A stretch of DNA of 62,921 bases, from positions 1 through 62,921 of the forward strand of contig CAITNQ010000354.1 of the NCBI GenBank assembly GCA_903893785.1, written 5' to 3'. Every line of letters begins with the position of its first letter. The stretch's first letter is position 1. The notes below the pieces were generated by a model. It made no database searches and had not been told where the DNA came from. It worked only from the letters and a program-made list of their open reading frames with translations. This DNA is from an uncultured Gemmatimonadota bacterium (GTDB taxonomy: Bacteria > Latescibacterota > UBA2968 > UBA8231). The position numbers were made by a program, and so were the translations under genes. Positions 16,301 to 25,006 of the stretch are shown here, in pieces.

Positions 16301-18186
16301 ACCGCCGCGTCCGCTGGTCGCAGGTCCGCCACCACCGTGAGATGTACCTGTTCATCCTGCCGACGCTGCTGCTGCTGGGGCTGTTCGTGTATTACCCGGC
16401 AGCCAGCGGCGTCTTCCACAGCTTCTACCGCTGGAACGGCGCCGATATCGCCGAGTATGTCGGTCTGGGCAACTACCTGGACCTGCTGTCTTCGGCCGAC
16501 TTCTGGGCCTCGTTCAAGGTGGCCATGGTCCTGGGGGCCTGGAACGTGGTCAAGATGCTGCCGGCCCTGCTGGTAGCCGTGTGCATTCACCGCTGCCACA
16601 GCCCGCGCCTGCAGTTCCTCTACCGGGCCCTGTTCGTCGTGCCCATGGTAATCCCCGGCCTGGTCGTGGTGCTCATCTGGCGCTCGTTCTTCTTCGAGGC
16701 CACCTCGGGTTACTTGAACCGGTTCCTGCTGGGTTCGGGCCTGATGGACGCCCTGGCCTGGGTCGACCGGGCCCTCGGGTGGGGCGGGGTGTTCGTCTCG
16801 GGGCACGCCCCGGCCTGGCTGGGCGACCCGCGGCTCATTCTCACCGCCTGCGTGGTCTGGGGCTTCCCCTGGGTAGGCTCCTTCGCGGTGCTGACGCACC
16901 TGGCCAAACTGCAGGGCATCAGCCGCGACGTGTACGAGGCCGCCGAGATCGACGGCGTCAGCTGGTGGACCAAATTCACGCGCATCGAACTGCCGCTGAT
17001 CACTGGTTCCATCTACCTGATGCTGGTCTTCGTGGTCATCGACACGGTGAAAGATGCCGGCATGATACTGGCCCTGGCCGGCATGGGCGGCGGGCCTGGA
17101 GGCAAGGTCACGGTACCGGCACTGTTCATGATCCGCAAGGCGTTTGCCGAACAGCAGATGGGGTACGCCTGCGCGGTCGGCATTGTGCTGACCGCCGTCG
17201 TCATGGCACTGCAGAAGAGTCTCACATGGGCCATGGACAGCGAGCGCCCGCGCCTGCCCTGGCATCGCCTCCAGGTCCCCTGGCACCGCCTGTGGTCCCC
17301 ACGTGCCGCCGAGGCATCCCCCGCGCCAGGGCGCCCGCCTCGCCCGCTGCCGCGGCGCTGGCGTCAGGCCGGCTCCTGGGGTCTGCGCCTGGCGCGTCAC
17401 GGCGTCATCTGGGGCGTCCTGGCCATGGCCTTCCTGCCCCTTTACCTGATGTTGACGGTCAGCTTCAAGACCAACCAGCAATACTATCAGGCGCCAGCCG
17501 CCGTGACCCTGCCCCTGCACCCGGAAAACTGGCGCTACGCGTGGCAGATGGTCACCCCCACGGTGGCCAACAGCGTCTTCATCTCGGTGACCACCACCGT
17601 GCTGGTTCTGGGCCTGGCACTGGGGGCTGCCTACTTCTTCGCGCGCCTCCGTATGCCGCTGGCGGGAGTGCTGTGGCACGGCATCATCATCCTCATGATG
17701 ATGCCCATGATCGCCAATCTGGTCCCCCTGTTCCGCCTGCTATGCGACCTGCAGTTGGTCAACACCCTGACCGCCCTGATTCTGGTCGGCGCGGCCGGGA
17801 GCCAGGTTGCCGCCATTTTCGTGCTGCGCAGCTTTGTCAGCGACATTCCGCCGGACCTTTACGAAGCCGCGGAGATCGACGGCGCCAACCACTTCCGCCA
17901 GGTACGCCACGTGGTGCTGCCGCTCTCGGGCCCGATCCTGGGTACCGTGGGGGTAATGCAGTTCGTGGCCGCGTGGAATGACTTTGTCCTGCCGTTGATC
18001 ATCATGCGTGATCACGCCCGCCTGCCGGTAATGGTCCAGCTGCTCCGCCTGGCCGGCGAGTACATCAAGCTGTGGGGGCCGCTCATGGCGGGGTACGCTA
18101 TGGCCTCGCTCCCCATCATCGTGCTCTTCATCAGCTCCATGAAGCTCTTCGTTCGCGGTCTGACCGAGGGCGCGGTGAAGGGCTGA
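16297..18186 (+). CDS. Fused ABC sugar permease (MalF-like and MalG-like halves in one chain)
   Basis: 629-residue protein containing two complete MalFG-type permease domains. The first half (about 1-305) begins MYLFILPTLLLLGLFVYYP and has an EAA loop at about 214-220 (EAAEIDG...WWTKFTRIELP). A charged, proline-rich cytoplasmic linker (about 306-365) joins the second half, which starts HGVIWGVLAMAFLPLYLML and has its own EAA loop at about 523-529 (EAAEIDGANHF). Sugar ABC permeases of this class are normally two separate genes. No frameshift is needed: the frame is continuous. It starts with ATGA overlap to the binding-protein gene. No ATP-binding subunit lies in the window, so a shared MsmX/UgpC-type ATPase elsewhere is expected. 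Confidence 0.92.
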   Translation: MNRRVRWSQVRHHREMYLFILPTLLLLGLFVYYPAASGVFHSFYRWNGADIAEYVGLGNYLDLLSSADFWASFKVAMVLGAWNVVKMLPALLVAVCIHRCHSPRLQFLYRALFVVPMVIPGLVVVLIWRSFFFEATSGYLNRFLLGSGLMDALAWVDRALGWGGVFVSGHAPAWLGDPRLILTACVVWGFPWVGSFAVLTHLAKLQGISRDVYEAAEIDGVSWWTKFTRIELPLITGSIYLMLVFVVIDTVKDAGMILALAGMGGGPGGKVTVPALFMIRKAFAEQQMGYACAVGIVLTAVVMALQKSLTWAMDSERPRLPWHRLQVPWHRLWSPRAAEASPAPGRPPRPLPRRWRQAGSWGLRLARHGVIWGVLAMAFLPLYLMLTVSFKTNQQYYQAPAAVTLPLHPENWRYAWQMVTPTVANSVFISVTTTVLVLGLALGAAYFFARLRMPLAGVLWHGIIILMMMPMIANLVPLFRLLCDLQLVNTLTALILVGAAGSQVAAIFVLRSFVSDIPPDLYEAAEIDGANHFRQVRHVVLPLSGPILGTVGVMQFVAAWNDFVLPLIIMRDHARLPVMVQLLRLAGEYIKLWGPLMAGYAMASLPIIVLFISSMKLFVRGLTEGAVKG

Positions 18187-18221
18187 GAGCTTGGTGGCGT
18201 CCCCGCCAGGGCGCAGCCGAA

Positions 18222-18252
18222 GGCCCGACGCAGTGCCCCGGAGCGTCGGGCC
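18222..18252 (+). terminator. Hairpin after the permease gene
   Basis: Perfect 10-bp stem GGCCCGACGC / GCGTCGGGCC with an 11-nt loop, 35 bp after the permease stop. No T-run follows, so it may be an attenuator or mRNA stabiliser rather than a strong terminator; the GH95-like gene begins 40 bp later. Confidence 0.5.
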
Positions 18253-18291
18253 CAGAAGGCCCCGACGCCCACCGCCTGTGTGGGAGGTATC

Positions 18292-20787
18292 ATGGCAGCC
18301 GCACCGATGAATCCGTCGAGTCCCGTCACGGCGGCAGGCGAACCCTTCAGCGTCGCCATGCCCGCCTATCTGAGCCGCCACGACATCGTCTACCTGTCGC
18401 CCGCCTATGAGGGTTGCGAAGGCCTGCCCCTGGGCAATGGCGATCTGGGGGCCATGGTATGGTTCACCCGGAACGGCCTGCGCCTGCAGCTCAACAAATC
18501 CGACCTGTGGGATCCGGCCAATGCCGAGACCCCCTGCCGAACCCTGCGCGCCGCCGCCCAACTGGAACTCGATCTGGGCGCTCCGTGCCTGGACTGGTTG
18601 TACCTGACTGACTTCGAGGCGCGCCTGTCCCTGGGTCGCGGCGAGTTGACGATGCGAGCCGCGACGCCCTTCGCCGCGGTGGACCTGACGGTACGGATCG
18701 ACGCCAACGCGCCGGTACTGGTGATCGAGGGGTCCATGGCCGGCCAGGGCGAACTGGCGGCGGGCGCGGCGGCCACCCTGCGCCTGGAGCGGTGGGGAAG
18801 CCGGGCTTTCCCGGGCTGGTATGCCGCGCTGAACCGTGATCCGGCGCTGGGGCTGGGCCAGGCCGAGGTACGGCCGGAAGCCCAGGGCCTGGGGCTGGAC
18901 GAGAGATTCGGCGAGCTCCGTCTGGCCGTCGCCGCCCGGCTGCTGGATCCGGCGGCGCAGGCGCGCCGGGTCAGCAAACACCGCGGCGAGATCAGCCTGC
19001 CAGCGCGGCCGGTGCAGGTTCTCGACGCGGTGCTGGCAGCCGTCACCAGCGAGGACAGTGCCGATCCTGGCACCAGCGCCCGCGAGCACCTGGACGCCCT
19101 CGCGGGGCAGGCGGTCGCGGCCCGCCAACGTCACCACGAGTGGTGGGCCCGCTTCTGGGATCGGTCCTTTGTCCACGTGCCAGATGACTACCTGGAGAAC
19201 CTCTACTACCTGAAAAGGTACCTGATGGCCAGCGGCTCGCGCGGCCGCTACCCGCTGGTGTTTAACGGCGGGCTGTGGGTGTGGCACGCGGATGTCCGCA
19301 ACTGGGTGGCGCCCCACCACTGGAACATGCAGCAGGCCTACTGGGGCCTGGGTCCCCAGGGCGACGCAGACCTGCTAAGGCCCTACCTGGACGCGTACTG
19401 GCGGAATCGACCGGCGGCGCGGGCTCTGGCCGAGGAACGCGGGGCCAAAGACGCCCTGATGTGGAGCGAAGCCCACGACTACCACGGCAGCATGCCCTAC
19501 CGCGACCGTCCGGACATGGTCAACAACTTCACGCCAGCTAGCCAGATCGCGAGCCTGTTCTGGGAATACTGCCGTTACACGGGCGACCGCGAGTTCCTGG
19601 AGTCAACCGCCCTGCCCTTCATGCGCGAGGTGGTGGCTTTTTACGCCCAGAAACTCCACTGGGAGGAGGCCTCGGGCACGTACGGTCTGTTCCCGTCACA
19701 ATCGTACGAATGCCCGGAGACCAACCAGCTGCGCAATCCGGTAACCGACCGCGTCATGCTCGAGTCACTGCTGCGCAACTGCCTGGAGGCGACCCGGGTC
19801 CTGGGCCATGGGGGCCCCGAAACCGCCCGATGGCAGCACCTGCTCGACCACCTGTGGCCCCTGGAGACAGCTGATTACCCCGGCATCGGGCCGGTCCTGG
19901 TCGAAGCGTGGACGCCGACCGGCCAGGTGTGGTGGCGTCACGGCATGCAGGGCCTGGACTACCATTTCAGCCCCCAGTCGGCCGTCGTTTTTCCGGCCGG
20001 CCTGATCGATGTGACCCAGGTCGAGTCGGCCGTGGGCGTGGCCGTCTGCAACTACCTGGCGCATCATCCGGCGGAGAAGAATTCCATCACCCCGGACCCG
20101 ATCGTTGCGGCCCGCCTCGGACTGGGCGACAGGGCCCTGACGATGCTGCGGCAGAGCGTCAGGCGCCTGCAGCATTTCCCTCAGGGCCTGTTCTACAACC
20201 TGGATCACTGGCATCTCCAGTCGCCCCACCTGGAGCGGCTGGCGGACCCGGCACTGGTAGCCCAGAGGGACTATGTGTATGACCGCCGAGCCCGTTACGA
20301 TGGTCCGGGCCTGCCGGCGTGGCCATTCGTGCAGTGCGGTCTGGAGCCCCTGGGGGTCCTGGGTGCGGCGGTCAACGAGATGCTGCTGCACAGCCACGCC
20401 GGGGTCATCCGCCTGTTTCCGGGAGTCCCGGCCGACTGGGAATGCGCCTTCACGCTGTGGGCGCAGGGCGGGGTCCGCGTCAGCGCCCGACGCGACGCCG
20501 ATGGAACCGTTGGCCCGGTCTGCATTCGCCGTAGTCGGGACGGCGTGTGCCGGGTCGCCCATCCCTGGCCCGGCGCCGCTCTTCAGGTGACCACCGGCGA
20601 CGGCGAACCAGTGGCCGGGGCCGACGTCGCGGCGGAGACCATCGAGTTCACCGCCAGGGCCGCGGTGGACTACTACCTCTCTCCGGTCGGCGTTGAGTAC
20701 CAGCCCGCCCCGTGCTGGCGCAGTGAACCCAACGCCGCGCCCAAGCAGTTCCACGAAGCGATCCTCGGCCGGCGCCGCGATTTCTAG
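18292..20787 (+). CDS. GH95-like glycoside hydrolase
   Basis: 831-residue protein with the architecture of GH95-type glycosidases (family activities: alpha-L-fucosidase, alpha-L-galactosidase): an N-terminal beta-sandwich with the signature LPLGNGDLGAMVW (about residues 45-57), an (alpha/alpha)6 barrel from about 300 (YYLKRYLMASGSRG, HHWNMQQAYWGLGPQGD, LLRNCLEATRVLG) and a C-terminal beta domain (GVIRLFPGVPADW). The VFNGGLWVWH and HHWNMQQAYW segments form the usual substrate pocket. No signal peptide is visible, suggesting cytoplasmic action on imported oligosaccharide. ATG 18292 sits behind GGGAGG; an in-frame GTG at 18280 overlaps that site and is rejected. The exact sugar is not certain; some relatives are annotated only as GH95-like. 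Confidence 0.8.
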   Translation: MAAAPMNPSSPVTAAGEPFSVAMPAYLSRHDIVYLSPAYEGCEGLPLGNGDLGAMVWFTRNGLRLQLNKSDLWDPANAETPCRTLRAAAQLELDLGAPCLDWLYLTDFEARLSLGRGELTMRAATPFAAVDLTVRIDANAPVLVIEGSMAGQGELAAGAAATLRLERWGSRAFPGWYAALNRDPALGLGQAEVRPEAQGLGLDERFGELRLAVAARLLDPAAQARRVSKHRGEISLPARPVQVLDAVLAAVTSEDSADPGTSAREHLDALAGQAVAARQRHHEWWARFWDRSFVHVPDDYLENLYYLKRYLMASGSRGRYPLVFNGGLWVWHADVRNWVAPHHWNMQQAYWGLGPQGDADLLRPYLDAYWRNRPAARALAEERGAKDALMWSEAHDYHGSMPYRDRPDMVNNFTPASQIASLFWEYCRYTGDREFLESTALPFMREVVAFYAQKLHWEEASGTYGLFPSQSYECPETNQLRNPVTDRVMLESLLRNCLEATRVLGHGGPETARWQHLLDHLWPLETADYPGIGPVLVEAWTPTGQVWWRHGMQGLDYHFSPQSAVVFPAGLIDVTQVESAVGVAVCNYLAHHPAEKNSITPDPIVAARLGLGDRALTMLRQSVRRLQHFPQGLFYNLDHWHLQSPHLERLADPALVAQRDYVYDRRARYDGPGLPAWPFVQCGLEPLGVLGAAVNEMLLHSHAGVIRLFPGVPADWECAFTLWAQGGVRVSARRDADGTVGPVCIRRSRDGVCRVAHPWPGAALQVTTGDGEPVAGADVAAETIEFTARAAVDYYLSPVGVEYQPAPCWRSEPNAAPKQFHEAILGRRRDF

Positions 20788-20808
20788 CTCGCCGTCACCG
20801 GGCGCGGC

Positions 20809-21837
20809 TCAGAAGGGTGCGTCGCACTGCAGGACAAGCCCGCGCCCGCCCGTCAGGGCCAGCACGCGTTGGGCCGGCATGCCCTCGGTGGGCGCCACGT
20901 ACAGCAGCTGGTCGTCGCGCCGCGCCGCCAGATAATCCGGCAGCCCATCGGTGGCGCGGTCATTCAGCTGCAGCGAACGCAGGGGCGCCATGTCGCGCCA
21001 GACGGCCAGGTGCTGCCGGTGCTCGCCACACAGGTGGATCATGCCACCGCCCGGCGAGGCACCCAACAGGGCCTCGTCCAGCGGGGCCAGGAAGCCGCCA
21101 TACTGGCTGGCGGAGAATAACTGCGTGGCGCACCCGTCGATCTGGCCATGTCCCGGGGGCGCATAGCGGCTGCCGGCCACCGAATGGCACTGCAGGTGGG
21201 CCGGGATGACGGCATGGAAATCCCGCGTCGCAGCGGCGATGACGTCGGTGACCAGGCGCAGCACCCGCATCGCCACCGCCGGTCGGTCCAGCAGCGCCTC
21301 CAGGAAGCGCTGGCCGTACAGGTTGATGGCAATGTTGGCCGGGCAGCTCAGGACCGGTGGCGCGACCAGCACCCGCTCCCGGGTGGCCGCCACCGCCTGC
21401 TCGACCAGGGCCAGCGCCTGGCGGTGGACGACCGAGTGGGCCAGGTCCGGGGCAGTCAACTCGGCCGGATCGCCAACCAGCTCCGCCGACCAGGTCTGGT
21501 CGCCGTAAAGGTACACACCGGCCCCGAACAGGGCGTCGATATAGTGCACGCCGAAGGGGTCCACCTCGACGTACAGGGGCCGGTACGTGCGCCGATCACC
21601 GAACTCCTCGGCCCGTTGCGCCAGGTCCGCCAGCACCTCGCCCAACCAGGCTTCGGGTGCGGTCAGCATTTCGGCCCCGACATTGCCCCACAGCCCGTGC
21701 CGACGACCGCAGGTCGGGCCGGCAATGTACACCGGCCCTGCCTGCGGATCACGGTAGAGCGACGCGACCGTGGCGCGGTGCCGGGCCTGGGCCTGCTCGA
21801 TATCGTCCGTCAACCAGTCGAGTACATGCACAGGCAT
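20809..21837 (-). CDS. Uroporphyrinogen decarboxylase-like protein (A)
   Basis: 342-residue TIM-barrel protein of the UROD / corrinoid-methyltransferase superfamily. Seen: LYVEVDPFGVHYIDALFGAG, GGGMIHLCGEHRQHLAVW (the position where MtaA-type proteins carry a metal-binding His-x-Cys), and LQLNDRATDGLPDYLAARR near the C-terminus. True haem-pathway HemE has a conserved N-terminal RQAGRY motif, which is absent. The family also includes methylcobamide:coenzyme-M-type methyltransferases. It sits 19 bp downstream of a second UROD-like gene and is probably co-transcribed. No Shine-Dalgarno is seen at ATG 21837. Substrate and reaction unknown. Confidence 0.75.
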   Translation of the reverse strand: MPVHVLDWLTDDIEQAQARHRATVASLYRDPQAGPVYIAGPTCGRRHGLWGNVGAEMLTAPEAWLGEVLADLAQRAEEFGDRRTYRPLYVEVDPFGVHYIDALFGAGVYLYGDQTWSAELVGDPAELTAPDLAHSVVHRQALALVEQAVAATRERVLVAPPVLSCPANIAINLYGQRFLEALLDRPAVAMRVLRLVTDVIAAATRDFHAVIPAHLQCHSVAGSRYAPPGHGQIDGCATQLFSASQYGGFLAPLDEALLGASPGGGMIHLCGEHRQHLAVWRDMAPLRSLQLNDRATDGLPDYLAARRDDQLLYVAPTEGMPAQRVLALTGGRGLVLQCDAPF

Positions 21838-21856
21838 ACATGGCCGCGGCCGAAGC

Positions 21857-23092
21857 TCAACCGCATGCCACCTCCATGGCGATGCGCGCCCAGGTGAACA
21901 ACCGCTCGGGCTGATAGCGCACCGTGCTGATATCCTTGAGAATGAACTCCAACGGGCAACCGTGACGCTGGCAGGCCTGCCGCGTCGCTAGCAGATCGCG
22001 CCGCACGGCCTCCGGATCAAAGGGGTCCCAGGCCAGGAAGGCCGGGTTGGGTTTGCGCGAATAGACGAAGTCCCTGCCAATGGCCGCAGCTCCCTGCTCC
22101 TCGTTCACCCACGGGCTCATCGACACCTTCCGCACATGGGGGATCAGGCGAACCTCGGCCATCTTGTTGTCGAGAGGGTCACAGCAGCCGTAGTAGACCA
22201 GACCGAAACGGCCGCAGATCCGACTGGCATAGTCGACCTCGTATTCCTTGAACATGGCCGGCGACACGGTCGAAAACATCTGCGCCAGGCCAAACATCCA
22301 CAGGTCTTTCAGCCGCGGGCGCGACGCGTCATAGCCAGCGGCGGGCAACTCGTCCGTGTACGCGCCGGTGCAGTGGATCAGCGACTGCGGCCCGCACAGC
22401 AACCCCTGCTCTTCCAGCTGCGTCAGCATACTCATGTAACCGTCGGTAACCCGCCCCACCAGACGGTGCATGTAGTCCGGTCGATCCACCAGGCCGTACA
22501 GGGCTCCTTCCACACCCATCCAGGTGCTGATGGGGTCCCACAGCGAAAGGTACGGGTCCACCCCTTCGGCCCGGACCTCGAGCAACCCGTCGAAGAGCTC
22601 GTGGGCCACACTCAGGCGCCGGTCCGTCTCCGCCTGGTCATGGCTGATCCGTGGCGTCTGCACCCGGGCCAGATCGTCCTCGTTGAGAAACTGGTTGGTG
22701 AAGCGATGGCCGACCACTGAATTGGTCGGATCGGTCACCGCCGTGGCTTCCTCCACGTGCACGCCAAAACCCGTATTGTGAACGGCTTTGGCGACGCGCA
22801 CAAAGGGTTCGACGACCATGTCCACGGGGAAGTGGCGCCACTGCAACAGGGTCCGCCGCAGGTGGCCTTCGTAGCCGCGCAGTTCCGGGTCGGTGCACCG
22901 CAGCGTCAGGGCATCCTCCAGGTTCATCTCGTTCCAGCAGACCTGGTCGATGGTGACCATGGGGCGGACCGGCTGCAGCGCGTTCAGGCGGCGCCACAAC
23001 CGCCGCGTCTCCTCCTGGTGCGGGAGGGCTGCGATTTCCGCTACCTGCGCCGCCAGTTCGCGCACCTGCGCGACATCCTGTCTGCTTGCCAT
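21857..23092 (-). CDS. Uroporphyrinogen decarboxylase-like protein (B)
   Basis: 411-residue member of a divergent UROD-like branch common in environmental genomes of saprophytic lineages. Features: VRPMVTIDQVCWNEMN near the N-terminus, GLVYYGCCDPLDNKM with a Cys-Cys pair and VRKVSMSPWVNEEQG in the C-terminal half of the barrel, followed by YSRKPNPAFLAW. The GCCDPLD block is where relatives bind a metal or cofactor. The HemE RQAGRY motif is missing. ATG 23092 follows a GAGGAG site. Likely one operon with gene A downstream; the C69 dipeptidase gene lies 85 bp upstream on the same strand. A methyl-transfer or decarboxylation role in sugar or aromatic breakdown is possible but not demonstrated. 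Confidence 0.75.
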   Translation of the reverse strand: MASRQDVAQVRELAAQVAEIAALPHQEETRRLWRRLNALQPVRPMVTIDQVCWNEMNLEDALTLRCTDPELRGYEGHLRRTLLQWRHFPVDMVVEPFVRVAKAVHNTGFGVHVEEATAVTDPTNSVVGHRFTNQFLNEDDLARVQTPRISHDQAETDRRLSVAHELFDGLLEVRAEGVDPYLSLWDPISTWMGVEGALYGLVDRPDYMHRLVGRVTDGYMSMLTQLEEQGLLCGPQSLIHCTGAYTDELPAAGYDASRPRLKDLWMFGLAQMFSTVSPAMFKEYEVDYASRICGRFGLVYYGCCDPLDNKMAEVRLIPHVRKVSMSPWVNEEQGAAAIGRDFVYSRKPNPAFLAWDPFDPEAVRRDLLATRQACQRHGCPLEFILKDISTVRYQPERLFTWARIAMEVACG

Positions 23093-23177
23093 ATCATCTC
23101 CTCAGCCAGTGGGGGTAATCGTTCCGGGAGTTGACGTCCGGGGCGCCAACCGCGCTCCCGGGCCAGGTTCGGGTGGA

Positions 23178-24797
23178 TCAACGAGCGGTGCCGCCCGCAG
23201 GCGGCGCCAGTCGGAACCGTTCCGGGTAGAGCTGCAGCATGGCCCGACGCCAGGCCTCCGGGTACCCGGGCGAGGCCGCCGAACCGTCGCGGTCCATGAG
23301 ATAGCCGTCGTTGTACTTGCGGATCAGCTCGCCCGCCAACTCATGCCAGCGCCGCATGACCGTGGCGCTAGCGACTACCGTGTTGCGCGTCAGGTACCGG
23401 TGCATCAGCCCCGGGTCCTGCCGTCCCAGCTCCAGCGCGGTGCGTTCCACGGCCGGTTGCATGGCGAGGAAGTCGCCCTCCAGTTCGCTCTGCACGGCCT
23501 GGATGTCCCTGATCATATCACACCAGCGCAAGTTTGCCAGATTGCCCACCAGGTTGAAGGTCCACCAGGCCGAATCCCAGTTGTACTGCGACGCATCGCC
23601 GGTGCGAAAAGCCTCAGGGACTTCAAGCAGGGGCAGGTAGAACGGAATGAAGCAGTTGGTGTAGGCGTCGTCCACACTGTACCACAGGACGGCGCCGACC
23701 GGATCAGGCAGGTGGGCGCGCAGCTGGGCGATGTACGTGTGGCTCACCCCAGGCATGGAGAGCGGACGTTCCCAGGCGTAGTCCAGGCTGTCCACCTGCC
23801 AGGTAGTAGGCCGCGCGCGGCTCGGCGTGCCGAAGGGGCCGGCCTCCAAGCCGCGGGTCATGTCGTACGGCGTGCCTTCGTAGTGGTCCCGCATCAACGC
23901 CAGGACTTCGCGCAGTCCGAGTCGGTGGTCCGGTTTGATCCACAGTGGGTAGGGCGGTGACCCCGGCACACCCCGGTGGCGGTCCGTGGACAGGTTCAGC
24001 GACGGCGCAGCGCGCCGGTACACGCTCCACACCCGGGTGTCCGAGTAGTGGAACTCCTTCATGCCTGAGGGAGCATAGGCATCGCAGAACCGGAATGGCT
24101 GTCCGGCGGCCGGATCGTAGTACCCTTTGGCTATGGCGAAGGAGATCACGTTGGCGGAATACAGGCAGTTGGCCGGGTCGTTGAGGGGGAAGGTCCCGAT
24201 GCGCGACGCGTTGGCGTGCACGGAGATGTGGCCGTCCGGAATGCGCAGGGCTACCCACTCGGCCCCGGTGCCACCGGGGCCGGGGCCGATCAACTCCATG
24301 ATCCAGGCCTCGCGGGGATCGGCAATGGAGAAGCTCTCGCCCGTGGCCAGGTACCCATACCGCTCGACCAGGTCACCGATGGTAAGGATGGTCTCGCGCG
24401 CGGTTCGCGAGCGCTGGAGAGCCACCGCCATGAGCTCTTCGTAGAAGAAGGCGCCTTGAGGGTTGACCAGCTCCGGACGGCCATCGAAGGTGCTTTCGCT
24501 GGTACACACCTGGTGCTCGTTCATGCGATTGGCGATCACCGCGTATGTATGCGGCACCTGCGGGATCCAGCGGTTGGCCACCCGCAGGGAGTCGCCCGGA
24601 GCATGGTCGGCTGCCGGGGTGTAGTCGAGGCGACCGTAACCCCACCAATCGCAGGTGTAGGTAACGAAGACCGAGCTGTCACTGGCGGCGCCGCGGGTGA
24701 CGATGATGCTGCTGCAGGCAGCGGCCCGGCCCGCGCACCCAAGGCCGACCAGCACCGCCGCCACCCAGATGGTCCCGGTGCGTACCGCGTGTCCCAT
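23178..24797 (-). CDS. Secreted C69-family dipeptidase
   Basis: 539-residue N-terminal-nucleophile hydrolase of peptidase family C69 (dipeptidase A type), which removes dipeptides with broad specificity. The signal peptide (IWVAAVLVGLGCAGRAAA) would be cut right before Cys28 (ACSSIIVTRGA), exposing the catalytic cysteine. Downstream blocks are typical: NRMNEHQVCTSESTFDGRPEL, GESFSIADPREAWIMELIG, HANASRIGTF, ALMRDHYEGTPYDMT and WYSVDDAYTNCFIPFY. The length fits the secreted subgroup. ATG 24797 has a purine-rich GGAGGAAG site. It is divergent from the GH20-like gene across 209 bp. Role: periplasmic or extracellular peptide turnover. Confidence 0.92.
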   Translation of the reverse strand: MGHAVRTGTIWVAAVLVGLGCAGRAAACSSIIVTRGAASDSSVFVTYTCDWWGYGRLDYTPAADHAPGDSLRVANRWIPQVPHTYAVIANRMNEHQVCTSESTFDGRPELVNPQGAFFYEELMAVALQRSRTARETILTIGDLVERYGYLATGESFSIADPREAWIMELIGPGPGGTGAEWVALRIPDGHISVHANASRIGTFPLNDPANCLYSANVISFAIAKGYYDPAAGQPFRFCDAYAPSGMKEFHYSDTRVWSVYRRAAPSLNLSTDRHRGVPGSPPYPLWIKPDHRLGLREVLALMRDHYEGTPYDMTRGLEAGPFGTPSRARPTTWQVDSLDYAWERPLSMPGVSHTYIAQLRAHLPDPVGAVLWYSVDDAYTNCFIPFYLPLLEVPEAFRTGDASQYNWDSAWWTFNLVGNLANLRWCDMIRDIQAVQSELEGDFLAMQPAVERTALELGRQDPGLMHRYLTRNTVVASATVMRRWHELAGELIRKYNDGYLMDRDGSAASPGYPEAWRRAMLQLYPERFRLAPPAGGTAR

Positions 24798-25006
24798 GCT
24801 TCCTCCGGAAGGGCAGCCATCTGCAGGCGGACGGTCCGCCGCCGCGGCCGGATTTGACGCCGCTGGAATCGATCGCTACTGACTAGGCCGGGCGGGCCAG
24901 CCGGCAGCTGGCGATCGCGGGCGCTGCCCGCAGGGGATCGCCTGGTGGGCCAAAGGATGCGTTGAGGGCAAGGGCGCGGCAAGTCCCGGTTACCCTTGGA
25001 GGGGCC

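Noticed and set aside
16297..18186. Frameshift or misassembly creating the permease fusion
   Set aside because: The frame, codon bias and linker are continuous, and both halves are complete; kept as a real fusion pending resequencing.
17740..19320. 526-codon minus-strand open frame across the permease end and the GH95-like start
   Set aside because: Crosses two real plus-strand genes; no motif or ribosome-binding site.
20809..23092. Calling the UROD-like genes hemE
   Set aside because: RQAGRY and other HemE landmarks are missing, and no other haem genes are nearby.
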